The notes: generated by a model from the letters alone, not told the origin. Positions 28,292 through 36,711 are shown, counted from the stretch's first letter. The stretch is DNA of 64,000 nucleotides from Micromonospora chalcea (GCF_002926165.1 NZ_MAGP01000086.1:35640-99639), one strand, 5' to 3'. Program-made: numbers and translations.

Positions 28292-29506
28292 ATGATCGAC
28301 CACCGCAGGCTCGGCCGGGACCTGGAGCTGTTCGTCTCCGACCCGCTCGCGGGCGCCGGGCTGCCGATCTGGCTGCCGGACGGCGCCGCCGCCCGGCACG
28401 CCGTCGAGGAGTACGTGCGGGAGCTGGAGCGGCGGGCCGGCTACCGGCACGTCTACTCGCCGCCGCTGGGCAAACGGGAGCTGTTCGAGCTGTCCGGGCA
28501 CCTCGGCTACTTCGCCGACGACATGTTCCCGCCGATGCGGCTGAGCGCCGACGACGAGTTCGTGCTGCGTCCGGCGCTGTGCCCACATCACGCGCTGGTG
28601 TTCCGCGCCCGGGGCCGCTCCTACCGGGAGCTGCCGCTGCGGATCGCCGAGCTGGGCGGCATGTACCGGGCGGAGCGTTCCGGGGTACTCGGCGGGCTGT
28701 CCCGGGTGCGCGCCATCTCGCTCAACGACGCGCACACCTTCTGCGCGCTGGACCAGGTCGGTGACGAGGTCCGCGAGGTCCTGCGGCTGATCGGCGAGGC
28801 GCACGCCGCGCTCGGCGTGCGTCCCGCCGGGTTGCGGCTGTCGTTGCGCGGGCCGGGCCAGCGGTACGTGGGCGACGACGCGAGCTGGGCGCGGGCCGAG
28901 GACCTGCTGCGCGCGGCGCTCGACGGGGTGGACGTCGTGGAGGCGCCGGGCGAGGCCGCGTTCTACGGCCCGAAGATCGACATTCAGATCGTGGACGCGG
29001 CCGGTCGGGAGTCGACCATCTCCACCGTCCAGCTCGACTTCGACAAGCCGGAGCGGTTCGACCTGTCGTACACCGACTCGGACGGCCGCCGGAAACGGCC
29101 GGTGATGGTGCACCGCAGCCTGGTGGGCAGCATGGAGCGGCTGTTCGCGTACCTGATCGAGGTGCACGAGGGCGCGTTCCCGGCCTGGTACGCCCCGGTG
29201 CAGTTGCTGCTGCTCCCGCTCGACGCGGCGCAGGCCGACGCGGCCGCCGGGCTGGCCCGCCGGGCGGAGGCGGCCGGGCTGCGGGCCGAGGTGGACCATG
29301 CCGGCTCGCTCGGCGCCCGCATCCGCGACGCGGCCCGCAGGCGCATCCCGTACACCGGGGTGGTCGGCCCCCGGGAGGCGGCCGACGGGTCGCTCTCGCT
29401 GCGTCTGCGCGACGGCCGGGTGCTCGACCCGATGCCCGCCGCGCAGGCGCTGGGCCTGATCGGCGCGGTGGTCGCGAGCCGGTCGGCGGCGCTGCTCCCG
29501 GTCTGA
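28292..29506 (+). CDS. Short threonyl-tRNA synthetase-like protein (catalytic and anticodon domains only)
   Basis: 404 aa, against ~640-680 for housekeeping ThrRS. It lacks the N-terminal TGS and editing domains and begins directly at the class II catalytic core. All three catalytic zinc ligands are present: C97 (LRPALCPHH), H148 (NDAHTFC) and H274 (VHRSLVGSMER). The motif 2 region is YRAERSG. The anticodon-binding domain spans about 300-395 (YAPVQLLLLPL). It should be able to charge tRNA-Thr but not to proofread Ser. SD AAGGAG lies 8 nt before the ATG. The Thr leader upstream implies induction on Thr-tRNA shortage; a stress or inhibitor-resistance paralogue is a reasonable inference. Confidence 0.88.
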   Translation: MIDHRRLGRDLELFVSDPLAGAGLPIWLPDGAAARHAVEEYVRELERRAGYRHVYSPPLGKRELFELSGHLGYFADDMFPPMRLSADDEFVLRPALCPHHALVFRARGRSYRELPLRIAELGGMYRAERSGVLGGLSRVRAISLNDAHTFCALDQVGDEVREVLRLIGEAHAALGVRPAGLRLSLRGPGQRYVGDDASWARAEDLLRAALDGVDVVEAPGEAAFYGPKIDIQIVDAAGRESTISTVQLDFDKPERFDLSYTDSDGRRKRPVMVHRSLVGSMERLFAYLIEVHEGAFPAWYAPVQLLLLPLDAAQADAAAGLARRAEAAGLRAEVDHAGSLGARIRDAARRRIPYTGVVGPREAADGSLSLRLRDGRVLDPMPAAQALGLIGAVVASRSAALLPV

Positions 29507-29512
29507 CCCCGG

Positions 29513-29545
29513 CCCGTCCGGGTGCCGGGAAGGCACCCGGACGGG
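29513..29545. terminator. Bidirectional terminator between ThrRS-like and ABC genes
   Basis: Perfect 14-bp stem (CCCGTCCGGGTGCC and its complement, 29513-29526 / 29532-29545) with a 5-nt loop, between two convergent stop codons. Confidence 0.8.
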
Positions 29546-29576
29546 GACCGGTGTCGGACCTGTGGCCGGGTCCACG

Positions 29577-31631
29577 TCAGTTCCCGACCGGCGTGCCGGC
29601 ACCGGCACGCATTCCGTTCGGCGGGCCGGCCGGTGCCGGCGCCGGTACCTCGTCGGTGATCACCGCGCCGGTGAACTGCGCCCGGTAGAGCCGGGCGTAC
29701 GCGCCACCGGCGGCGACGAGCTGCTCGTGGGTGCCCTGCTCCACGATCCGGCCCTGCTCCATCATCAGGATCAGGTCGGCGTCGCGGATGGTGGAGAGCC
29801 GGTGCGCGATGACGAAGCTCGTCCGGTCCGAGCGCAGCGCCGCCATGGCGCGCTGGAGCAGCACCTCGGTGCGGGTGTCCACCGAGCTTGTCGCCTCGTC
29901 CAGGATCAGCAGCGACGGCTCGGCCAGGAACGCGCGGGCGATGGTGATGAGCTGCTTCTCGCCGGCGCTGACGTTGCTGCCCTCCTCGTCGATCACGGTG
30001 TCGTAGCCGTCCGGCAGGCTGCGGACGAACCGGTCCACGAACGTGGCCCGCGCGGCGGCGAGGATCTCCTCCTCGGTGGCGTCCGGGCGGCCGTAGGCGA
30101 TGTTGTCCCGGATGGTGCCGCCGAACAGCCAGGTGTCCTGCAGCACCATGCCGATCCGGCCGCGCAGGTCGTCGCGGCGCATCGTGGAGATGTCCACCCC
30201 GTCCAGCGTGATCCGGCCGGCGTCCAGCTCGTAGAACCGCATGACCAGGTTGACCAGCGTGGTCTTGCCCGCGCCGGTGGGACCGACGATGGCGACCGTG
30301 TGGCCCGGCTCGGCGACCAGGGACAGGTCGTCGATGAGCGGCTTCTCCGGGTCGTACCGGAAGGAGACGTGCTCGAACTCGACCCGCCCGTGCGGGTCGG
30401 CGATCCGGGCCGGCTCGGCCGGGTCGGGGCTCTGCTCGTCGGCGTCGAGCACCGCGAAGACCCGCTCGGCCGAGGCCACGCCGGACTGCAGCAGGTTGGC
30501 CATCGAGGCGACCTGGGTGAGTGGCTGGGTGAACTGCCGCGAGTACTGGATGAACGCCTGCACGTCACCGAGGCTCATCGAGCCCGACGCCACCCGCAGC
30601 CCGCCGACCACCGCGATGGCGACGTAGCTGAGGTTCCCGATGAAGAACATCGCCGGCATGATGATGCCGGAGACGAACTGCGCGCCGAAGCTGGCCCGGA
30701 ACAGCTCCTCGTTCTTGGCGTGGAAGGCGGCCTCGACCTCCTTCTGCCGGCCGAAGACCTTGACCAGCTCGTGCCCGGTGTACGCCTCCTCGATCTGGCC
30801 GTTCAGCTCGCCGGTGTGCTTCCACTGCGCGATGAACTTGCCCTGGGACCGCTTCGCGATCTGGCCGGTGACCACCACCGACAGCGGCACCGCGACCAGC
30901 GCGACCAGCGCCAGCAACGGCGAGATCCAGAACATCATTCCGAGTACGCCGACGACTGTGAGCAGCGACGTGAGCAACTGGCTGAGCGTCTGCTGCAGCG
31001 TCTGCGACACGTTGTCGATGTCGTTCGTGACCCGGCTCAGCAGCTCACCCCGGGGCTGCTTGTCGAAGTACGGCAGCGGCAGCCGGTTGAGCTTGTCCTC
31101 CACGTCGGCGCGCAGCTTGAGCACGGTGCGCTGCACCACCCCGTTGAGCACCCAGCCCTGCGCCCACTGCAGGATGCTCGCGCCGATGTAGAGCACCACC
31201 GCGAACGCCGGCACCCGGCCCAGCGCGTCGAAGTCGATGCCGGCGCCGGGGATGACGTCCATCCGGGCCAGCATGTCGGCGAAGTTGCCGTTGCCCTCGG
31301 CGCGGGCCGCCTCCGCCGCCGCCTCGGTGGTGGTGCCGGGCGGGAGCTGCCGCCCGATCACCCCGCTGAAGATGATGTCGGTGGCGTGGCCGAGCACCTT
31401 CGGTCCGACGACGCTGAGCCCGACGCTGCCCAGGGCCAGCGCGAGCACGCCGGTGAGCTGGAGTCGGTACGGCCGCAGCCGCCCCAGCAGGCGGCGCGCC
31501 GACGGCCCGAAGTTCATCGCCTTCTCGGCCGGCATGCCCATGTTCATGTGCGGCGGTCCACCGGCGGGCCGGCGTCCGGCCGGAGGCAGCCGCTTCGGTT
31601 CGTTCTTCTGCTGCGGAACCGGCGCGCTCAC
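29577..31631 (-). CDS. ABC exporter half-transporter with canonical ATPase site
   Basis: 684-aa multidrug/lipid-type exporter. It has a ~60-aa Pro/Met-rich N-terminal extension, six membrane helices (about 55-360) and an ATPase domain with Walker A GPTGAGKTT, signature VSAGE and Walker B LLILDEATSSVD. A ~55-aa insert (TTTEAAAEAARAEGNG and flanks) lies between the first two helices. The GTG start overlaps the stop of the upstream ABC gene as GTGA, so they are made together as a heterodimer. Substrate unknown; MarR control upstream suggests drug or stress efflux. Confidence 0.9.
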   Translation of the reverse strand: MSAPVPQQKNEPKRLPPAGRRPAGGPPHMNMGMPAEKAMNFGPSARRLLGRLRPYRLQLTGVLALALGSVGLSVVGPKVLGHATDIIFSGVIGRQLPPGTTTEAAAEAARAEGNGNFADMLARMDVIPGAGIDFDALGRVPAFAVVLYIGASILQWAQGWVLNGVVQRTVLKLRADVEDKLNRLPLPYFDKQPRGELLSRVTNDIDNVSQTLQQTLSQLLTSLLTVVGVLGMMFWISPLLALVALVAVPLSVVVTGQIAKRSQGKFIAQWKHTGELNGQIEEAYTGHELVKVFGRQKEVEAAFHAKNEELFRASFGAQFVSGIIMPAMFFIGNLSYVAIAVVGGLRVASGSMSLGDVQAFIQYSRQFTQPLTQVASMANLLQSGVASAERVFAVLDADEQSPDPAEPARIADPHGRVEFEHVSFRYDPEKPLIDDLSLVAEPGHTVAIVGPTGAGKTTLVNLVMRFYELDAGRITLDGVDISTMRRDDLRGRIGMVLQDTWLFGGTIRDNIAYGRPDATEEEILAAARATFVDRFVRSLPDGYDTVIDEEGSNVSAGEKQLITIARAFLAEPSLLILDEATSSVDTRTEVLLQRAMAALRSDRTSFVIAHRLSTIRDADLILMMEQGRIVEQGTHEQLVAAGGAYARLYRAQFTGAVITDEVPAPAPAGPPNGMRAGAGTPVGN

Positions 31632-33361
31632 GCGGCCACCTCCGCCGTCTGCTGCGACGCCACGATCTCGGCGTACGTGGGGCAGCTCTCCAGCAGTTCC
31701 TCATGTCGTCCCATCCCGACGACACCCCCGTCCTCGAGCACGATGATCTGGTCGGCGTCGACGATCGTGGAGACCCGCTGGGCCACGATCACCACCGCCG
31801 CGTCCGCGGTGACCGGCTTGAGGGCGGCCCGCAGCCGGGCGTCCGTGCCGAGGTCGAGCGCGGAGAAGGAGTCGTCGAAGAGATAGATCTCCGGTTTGCG
31901 TACGAGCGCGCGGGCGATCGCCAGCCGTTGCCGCTGGCCACCGGAGACGTTCGTGCCGCCCTGCGCGATCGGCGCGTCCAGTCCGCCCGCCATCTCGGCG
32001 ACGAAGTCACGCGCCTGGGCGATCTCCAGTGCGGCCCACAGGTCGGCGTCGGTGGCGTCCGGGTTGCCGTACCGCAGGTTGCTGGCGACGGTGCCGCTGA
32101 ACAGGTACGGCCGCTGGGGTACCAGCCCGATCCGCCGCCACAGCTCCTCCGGGGCGAGTTCCCGGACGTCCACGCCGTCGACCGGGACGGCGCCGGCGGT
32201 CGGGTCGACGAGCCGGGGGATCAGGGTCAGCAGCGTCGTCTTGCCGGCGCCGGTGGAGCCGATGATCGCGGTGGTGCGGCCCGGTTCGGCGCGGAACGAG
32301 ATGTCGTGCAGCACCGGCGCGCTCGCGCCCGGGTACTGGAATCCGGCGCCGCGCAGTTCCAGCTCGCCGTGGCCGGTGACCTCGGTGACCGGGTCGGGCG
32401 CCGGCACCACCGACGAGTCGGTGTCCAGCACCTCCTCGATGCGTTCGGCGCAGACCGCGGCCCGGGGCACCATCATCAGCATGAAGGTGGCCATCATGAC
32501 CGCCATCAGGATCTGCATCAGGTACTGCAGGAACGCGGTCAGCGCGCCGACCTGGATCTGGCCGGAGTCGACGCGCGCCGCGCCGAACCAGAGCACCGCG
32601 ACGCTGGAGACGTTCAGGACCAGCATCACGATCGGGAAGATCAGCGCCTGGAGCCGTCCGATCCGCAGCGCGGTGGCGGTCAGGTCGGTGTTCGCCGCCC
32701 GGAACCGGTCGGTCTCGTACGGCTCCCGGACGAAGGCCCGGACCACCCGGATGCCGGTGATCTGCTCGCGCATCACCCGGTTGACGGTGTCGATCCGGGT
32801 CTGCATGAGCCGGAAGCCCGGCACCATCCGGCGGATGATCAGGCCCAGCGCGACGGCGAGCACCGGTACGCAGACCAGCATCAGCCAGGAGAGCCCGACG
32901 TCCTCGCGCAGCGCCATCACCACGCCGCCGACGCTCATGATCGGCGCGGCGACCAGCATGGTGCAGCTCAGCAGCACCAGCATCTGCACCTGCTGGACGT
33001 CGTTGGTGTTGCGGGTGATCAGGGACGGCGCGCCGAACCGGGCCACCTCGCGGGCGGAGAAGCTGTTCACCCGCCGGAAGATGGCGCCCCGCACGTCGCG
33101 GCCGAAGCCCATCGCGGTCTTCGCCCCGAAGTAGACGGCGGCGATCGAGCAGGCGATCTGGAGCAGGCTGACGAGCAGCATCCAGCCGCCCGTACGCAGG
33201 ATCTGGTCGGTGTCGCCGACGGCGACGCCGCGGTCGATGATGTCGGCGTTGAGGCTGGGCAGGTAGAGCGAGGCGATGGTGCCGACGAACTGGAACGCCA
33301 CCACGGCGACCAGCCATCGTCGGTACGGGCGTAGATGTGTGCGGAGCAGGCGGATCAACAC
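31628..33361 (-). CDS. ABC exporter half-transporter with degenerate ATPase site
   Basis: 577-aa exporter half with six membrane helices (about 15-310). ATPase motifs are GSTGAGKTT, VSGGQ and Walker B IYLFDDSFSALD. The catalytic Glu after Walker B is Asp, the mark of the degenerate site of heterodimeric exporters (as in BmrCD or TM287/288). Its partner downstream has the normal Glu. The GTG at 33361 has GGGGAG 6 nt upstream and overlaps the MarR gene by 7 nt; a longer upstream frame is a shadow. Operon marR-ABC-ABC. Confidence 0.9.
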   Translation of the reverse strand: MLIRLLRTHLRPYRRWLVAVVAFQFVGTIASLYLPSLNADIIDRGVAVGDTDQILRTGGWMLLVSLLQIACSIAAVYFGAKTAMGFGRDVRGAIFRRVNSFSAREVARFGAPSLITRNTNDVQQVQMLVLLSCTMLVAAPIMSVGGVVMALREDVGLSWLMLVCVPVLAVALGLIIRRMVPGFRLMQTRIDTVNRVMREQITGIRVVRAFVREPYETDRFRAANTDLTATALRIGRLQALIFPIVMLVLNVSSVAVLWFGAARVDSGQIQVGALTAFLQYLMQILMAVMMATFMLMMVPRAAVCAERIEEVLDTDSSVVPAPDPVTEVTGHGELELRGAGFQYPGASAPVLHDISFRAEPGRTTAIIGSTGAGKTTLLTLIPRLVDPTAGAVPVDGVDVRELAPEELWRRIGLVPQRPYLFSGTVASNLRYGNPDATDADLWAALEIAQARDFVAEMAGGLDAPIAQGGTNVSGGQRQRLAIARALVRKPEIYLFDDSFSALDLGTDARLRAALKPVTADAAVVIVAQRVSTIVDADQIIVLEDGGVVGMGRHEELLESCPTYAEIVASQQTAEVAA

Positions 33362-33882
33362 GGATGGCTCCCCGTTGGCGGCTCGGTGTCGGACTCGCTG
33401 TCCCGGTTCAACCGACGGAGGTCTCCGTCGGACATGCCGGTGATGATTTCGATCAGGAACTCGCGGATGACCGCCCGCTTGTCCGGGTCGGCGTCGACGG
33501 ACGTCAGTGGCCGGTCGCTGTGGATCATGTCGATGATGGTGCGGGCGTGCTCGCCGCCCTTGTCGGTGAGGGCGAGCCGGACGGTGCGGCGGTCCTCGGG
33601 CGCGCGGCGCCTGGTGACGAAGCCGTCGCGTTCGAGGGTGTCCACGATGCCGGTGAGCGTGGCGGGCCGGACGAAGCACAGCTCGGCCATTTCCCGGTGG
33701 CTCACGTCGCCGGATCGGAGGAGGATCATCAGGACCCGCATGCCGGCGGACGTGAGCCCGTGGTGTTCGGCGAGGTAACGCCCCCAGTGCTGCTCGACGA
33801 CGTGGCCGGCGATGGAGACCAGCCGGCCGAGTGGCGCGTGGTGCAGGGCGTCGGGGAAGCGGACGAGCGGGCCCATGTTCAC
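33355..33882 (-). CDS. MarR family regulator of the ABC exporter operon
   Basis: 175-aa winged-helix regulator. It contains LTSAGMRVLMILLRSGDVSHREMAE, recognition helix CFVRPATLTGIVDTLERDG and wing RRRAPEDRRTVRLALTDKG. I chose the GTG at 33882 (VNMGPL) since TAATCT lies 7 nt before it and no SD is seen; the ATG two codons later is possible. First gene of the operon with the two ABC halves, which it probably represses with itself. Ligand unknown. Confidence 0.87.
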   Translation of the reverse strand: MNMGPLVRFPDALHHAPLGRLVSIAGHVVEQHWGRYLAEHHGLTSAGMRVLMILLRSGDVSHREMAELCFVRPATLTGIVDTLERDGFVTRRRAPEDRRTVRLALTDKGGEHARTIIDMIHSDRPLTSVDADPDKRAVIREFLIEIITGMSDGDLRRLNRDSESDTEPPTGSHPC

Positions 33883-33889
33883 GAGCGTC

Positions 33890-33918
33890 AGATTAGCTCC
33901 CGAACCATCAGGGCCCAA
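33890..33918 (-). promoter_or_regulatory. Promoter of the marR-ABC operon
   Basis: On the minus strand TTGGGC (33913-33918), a 17-nt spacer and TAATCT (33890-33895) lie 7 nt before the GTG. This is one of the best sigma-A-like promoters in the window. A CTGAG-N6-CTCAG dyad (33926-33941) lies just upstream and could be the MarR operator. Confidence 0.6.
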
Positions 33919-33937
33919 ACTATTTCTGAGAATCTCC

Positions 33938-34453
33938 TCAGCCGCGGTCGGCGCGGGCGCGCGGAGGCTCGTCCGGGGCGGTGGCGACGTACTCGCGCAT
34001 CACCTCGGTGACCTCGCGCAGGAACGCCGTGGTGGCCTCGGCCTGCTCGGGGGTGAGCCGGGAGACCGCCCGGTCGACGCCGACGAGCATCGGGCGCAGC
34101 GCCTCCAGCACCTCACCCACGCCGCTCTCGGTCACCTGGAGGCTGAGCCGACGCCGGTCGTGCGGGTGCGGGGCCCGGGCGACGTGACCGGCCTGCACCA
34201 GCCGGTCCACGAGCGTGGTCGCCGAGGCGGACCGGATGCCGAGCCGGTTGCCCAGTTCGACCGGGCCCAGTGGCTCCGGGCTGGAGATCAGGTGATGGAT
34301 CGCGGCGGCGTCGGTCGAGTTGAGGCCCAGGCGGCGGGCCAGCGCGGCCCGGGTGTCACCGGCGATCCGCAGCACCTCGCGCAGCGCCCGGGAGGTCTCG
34401 CTGCTCGGCGGCGGACCCGGTGCGGGCTCCCCGGTTGACGGCACCCCCTCCAT
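33938..34453 (-). CDS. MarR family regulator, divergent from an MFS transporter
   Basis: 171-aa winged-helix protein with DNA-binding region GPVELGNRLGIRSASATTLV and wing APHPHDRRRLSLQVTESG. The N-terminal ~20 residues are Pro-rich. The ATG at 34453 follows TAGCTT by 6 nt (leaderless). A perfect 19-bp palindrome lies between it and the divergent efflux gene, so it likely represses both. Distinct in sequence from the neighbouring MarR gene. Confidence 0.87.
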   Translation of the reverse strand: MEGVPSTGEPAPGPPPSSETSRALREVLRIAGDTRAALARRLGLNSTDAAAIHHLISSPEPLGPVELGNRLGIRSASATTLVDRLVQAGHVARAPHPHDRRRLSLQVTESGVGEVLEALRPMLVGVDRAVSRLTPEQAEATTAFLREVTEVMREYVATAPDEPPRARADRG

Positions 34454-34475
34454 GGGATAAAGCTAGCACTTCGGG

Positions 34476-34494
34476 TAGCTAGAAAATCTAGCTA
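34476..34494. promoter_or_regulatory. TAGCTAG-N5-CTAGCTA operator between marR and the MFS gene
   Basis: Perfect 7-bp-arm palindrome with an AAAAT centre in the 54-nt divergent gap, ending 13 nt before the MFS ATG. Half-site AGCTAG also recurs at 34471 and nearby. Position and symmetry fit a MarR dimer site. Confidence 0.65.
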
Positions 34495-34507
34495 AAGGGA
34501 GGGCGCC

Positions 34508-36130
34508 ATGCGCGGCGACGGGCGCGGACGCTGGTTCGGGCTGCTGGCCATCAGCCTCGGCGTAGCGATGATCATCGTGGACGCCACCATCGTGAACGTC
34601 GCGGTGCCGCAGATCATCCGGGACCTCGACATCACCTCCACCGACGCGCAGTGGGTGCAGGAGGCGTACACCCTGGTCTTCGCCGCGTTGCTGCTGGTCG
34701 CCGGCCGCTTCGCCGACCGGTCCGGACGGCGGCGGATGTTCCTCGTCGGCGTCACAGTGTTCGTGGTCGCCAGCGTCCTCGCCGCGCTCGCCGGCTCCGG
34801 CGAGACGCTCATCGCCGCCCGGGTGCTCCAGGGCGTCGGCGGGGCGATGATGCTGCCCACCTCGCTCTCCCTGCTCAACGCCAACTTCACCGGCCGGGAG
34901 AAGGGCATCGCGTTCGCCGTCTGGGGCTCCACCATCGGTGGCGCGGCAGCGCTCGGGCCGCTGCTCGGCGGCTGGCTCACCACCACGTACTCCTGGCGGT
35001 GGGCCTTCGGCATCAACGTCCCGGTCAGCCTCGCCGTGATCGTGGCGACGCTCGTGCTGGTGGCCGAGTCCCGCGACGACCGGGCCGAACGCGGCCTGGA
35101 CCTCACCGGCGCGCTGCTCTCCGTGATCGGCATGACCGGCGTGGTCTTCGCGCTGATCGAGGGCCGCACCTACGGCTGGTGGGAGCGGGAACGGCCGTTC
35201 AGCCTGTTCGGGCTGGACTGGACCGCGTCGATCTCACCGGTGCCGGTGGCCGCGCTCCTCGGGCTCGCCGCGCTCGGGCTCTTCCTGACCCAGCAGGTAC
35301 GCCGCAACCGGGCCGGCCGTCCGGCGCTGCTCGACCTGTCGCTGTTCGGCATCGGCTCGTTCCGCAACGGCATCCTGGCCGCCGCGATCGTCAGCCTGGG
35401 CGAGTTCGGCCTGCTGTTCGCGCTGCCACTGTGGTTCCAGAACGTGCTCGGCTACAGCGCCTTCCGGACCGGCCTGGCGCTGCTGCCGCTCGCCGTCGGC
35501 AGCTTCCTCGCCAGCGGCATCGGTGCGCCGCTGACCCAGCGCTGGGGCGCGGCCCGGGTGGTCCAGCTCGGTGTCGCCGCCGAACTGGTCGGCGTGGCCG
35601 GGCTCGGATTCGTGGTCGCGCCGGACACCAGCTGGTGGGCGCCGGTGGGCTTCCTGTTCGTCTACGGCGTTGGCGTCGGCCTGGCCACCGCCCAGCTCAC
35701 CGGCGTCTCGTTGTCCGAGGTGCCGGTACGCCGCAGCGGCCAGGGCTCGGGCCTGCAGAGCACCGCCCGGCAGGTCGGCTCAGCGCTCGGCATCGCGGTG
35801 CTCGGCACCGTGCTCTTCGCCGGCCTCGGCGGGCTGCTCGGCGACCGCCTGGCCGACCAGCCCGGCCTCGACCCGGCCCAGCGGGACCAGGTGGTCAGCG
35901 CGGTCAAGGAGAGCGCCGGCGCGGCGATCGGCGGGCTGGAGGCGGACCCGCGTACCGCGCCGATCGCCGAGGAGGCGAAGGCGGCGTTCTCCGACGCCAC
36001 CCGGTACGCGGCGTTCGCGGGCGCCGGCTTCCTGCTGATCGGCCTGGTCGCCTGCCTGCGCCTGCCGACAGTTCGCCATGGGGAGACCGGGGAATCCCAG
36101 CCCGCCGAGACGGAGCCGTCCCGGGCCTGA
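34508..36130 (+). CDS. MFS drug efflux transporter (DHA2, 14-helix type)
   Basis: 540-aa proton-driven exporter. The DHA2 signature motif region is MIIVDATIVNVAVPQI (motif D1-like), with motif A GRFADRSGRRRMF and motif C-like GAALGPLLGGWL. About 14 membrane helices fit the length. SD GGGAGG lies 5 nt before the ATG. It is regulated with the divergent marR gene through the palindrome at 34476. Probable role is export of toxic or secondary metabolites; substrate unknown. Confidence 0.9.
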   Translation: MRGDGRGRWFGLLAISLGVAMIIVDATIVNVAVPQIIRDLDITSTDAQWVQEAYTLVFAALLLVAGRFADRSGRRRMFLVGVTVFVVASVLAALAGSGETLIAARVLQGVGGAMMLPTSLSLLNANFTGREKGIAFAVWGSTIGGAAALGPLLGGWLTTTYSWRWAFGINVPVSLAVIVATLVLVAESRDDRAERGLDLTGALLSVIGMTGVVFALIEGRTYGWWERERPFSLFGLDWTASISPVPVAALLGLAALGLFLTQQVRRNRAGRPALLDLSLFGIGSFRNGILAAAIVSLGEFGLLFALPLWFQNVLGYSAFRTGLALLPLAVGSFLASGIGAPLTQRWGAARVVQLGVAAELVGVAGLGFVVAPDTSWWAPVGFLFVYGVGVGLATAQLTGVSLSEVPVRRSGQGSGLQSTARQVGSALGIAVLGTVLFAGLGGLLGDRLADQPGLDPAQRDQVVSAVKESAGAAIGGLEADPRTAPIAEEAKAAFSDATRYAAFAGAGFLLIGLVACLRLPTVRHGETGESQPAETEPSRA

Positions 36131-36183
36131 GCCGGGTTCCGCCGGTCGGCGTGGGCGGGCAGGGTCGCCGGGCCCGCGGCGGG

Positions 36184-36627
36184 TCATCCGCCGAGGGTCA
36201 CCGCCAGCGCCGCGGCCACGAAGACGACCTGGAGCGCGGTACGGACGCCGAGCGGCGTCACCGGGCGCCCGGCGAGCGTGAGGCGTCGCCGTGCGGCTGA
36301 CACGTTGGCCGGGAACATGGCGAGCATCAGCAGTGCCAGCCCGGCCGCCGCCGGGCGCGCGGTGGCCGGGAACAGCAGCGCGAGCGCGCCGGCGAGCTCC
36401 AGCACGCCGGTCACTGTGACCAGCAGGTCCGGCCGGGGCAGGGACGGCGGGACCATCGCGATGAGGTCGTCGCGACGGGACGCGAAGTGGGCCACGCCGG
36501 TCAGCACGAACATCAGCGCCAGCCCAACCCGCAGCGCGGGGTGCCACCCGTCCAGGGCGTCCACGCCGAGCAGACCGGCTATCCGGGCCAGCGCGGTGCC
36601 GGCGAGCAGTGCGATCAGGGGTGCCAT
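36184..36627 (-). CDS. DoxX-like membrane protein
   Basis: 147-aa, four-helix protein with the DoxX-type pattern LMFVLTGVAHFASRRDDLIAM, VLELAGALALLFPATARPAA and ANVSAA near the end. DoxX members are poorly understood; some take part in redox or membrane-associated oxidoreductase complexes. The ATG at 36627 has GGAGGG 8 nt upstream. It diverges from a TetR gene, with a 15-bp operator between its ATG and the regulator. Confidence 0.8.
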   Translation of the reverse strand: MAPLIALLAGTALARIAGLLGVDALDGWHPALRVGLALMFVLTGVAHFASRRDDLIAMVPPSLPRPDLLVTVTGVLELAGALALLFPATARPAAAGLALLMLAMFPANVSAARRRLTLAGRPVTPLGVRTALQVVFVAAALAVTLGG

Positions 36628-36649
36628 TGTCGATCCCTCCGACGAACAT

Positions 36650-36698
36650 CTTGTCGCTGACAAGATTGCGGCGATGGTGCCATCTTGTCAATGACAAG
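36650..36698. promoter_or_regulatory. Two CTTGTC-N3-GACAAG operators between doxX and tetR
   Basis: Perfect dyads at 36650-36664 (centre GCT) and 36684-36698 (centre AAT), 34 nt apart centre to centre. The second abuts the tetR -10 box TAGGGT (36700-36705), which itself lies 6 nt before the tetR ATG. Typical for a TetR-type regulator controlling itself and the divergent gene. Confidence 0.75.
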
Positions 36699-36711
36699 TT
36701 AGGGTGACTGC

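Noticed and set aside
27776..29608. 610-aa minus-strand frame opposite the ThrRS-like gene
   Set aside because: Shadow frame with Arg/Pro/His-rich sequence and no family pattern; the plus strand has clear synthetase motifs.
29562..31886. 774-aa plus-strand frame opposite the ABC exporter gene
   Set aside because: Composition is Gln/Arg/His/Asp-rich, typical of an antisense frame; the minus strand has full ABC motifs.
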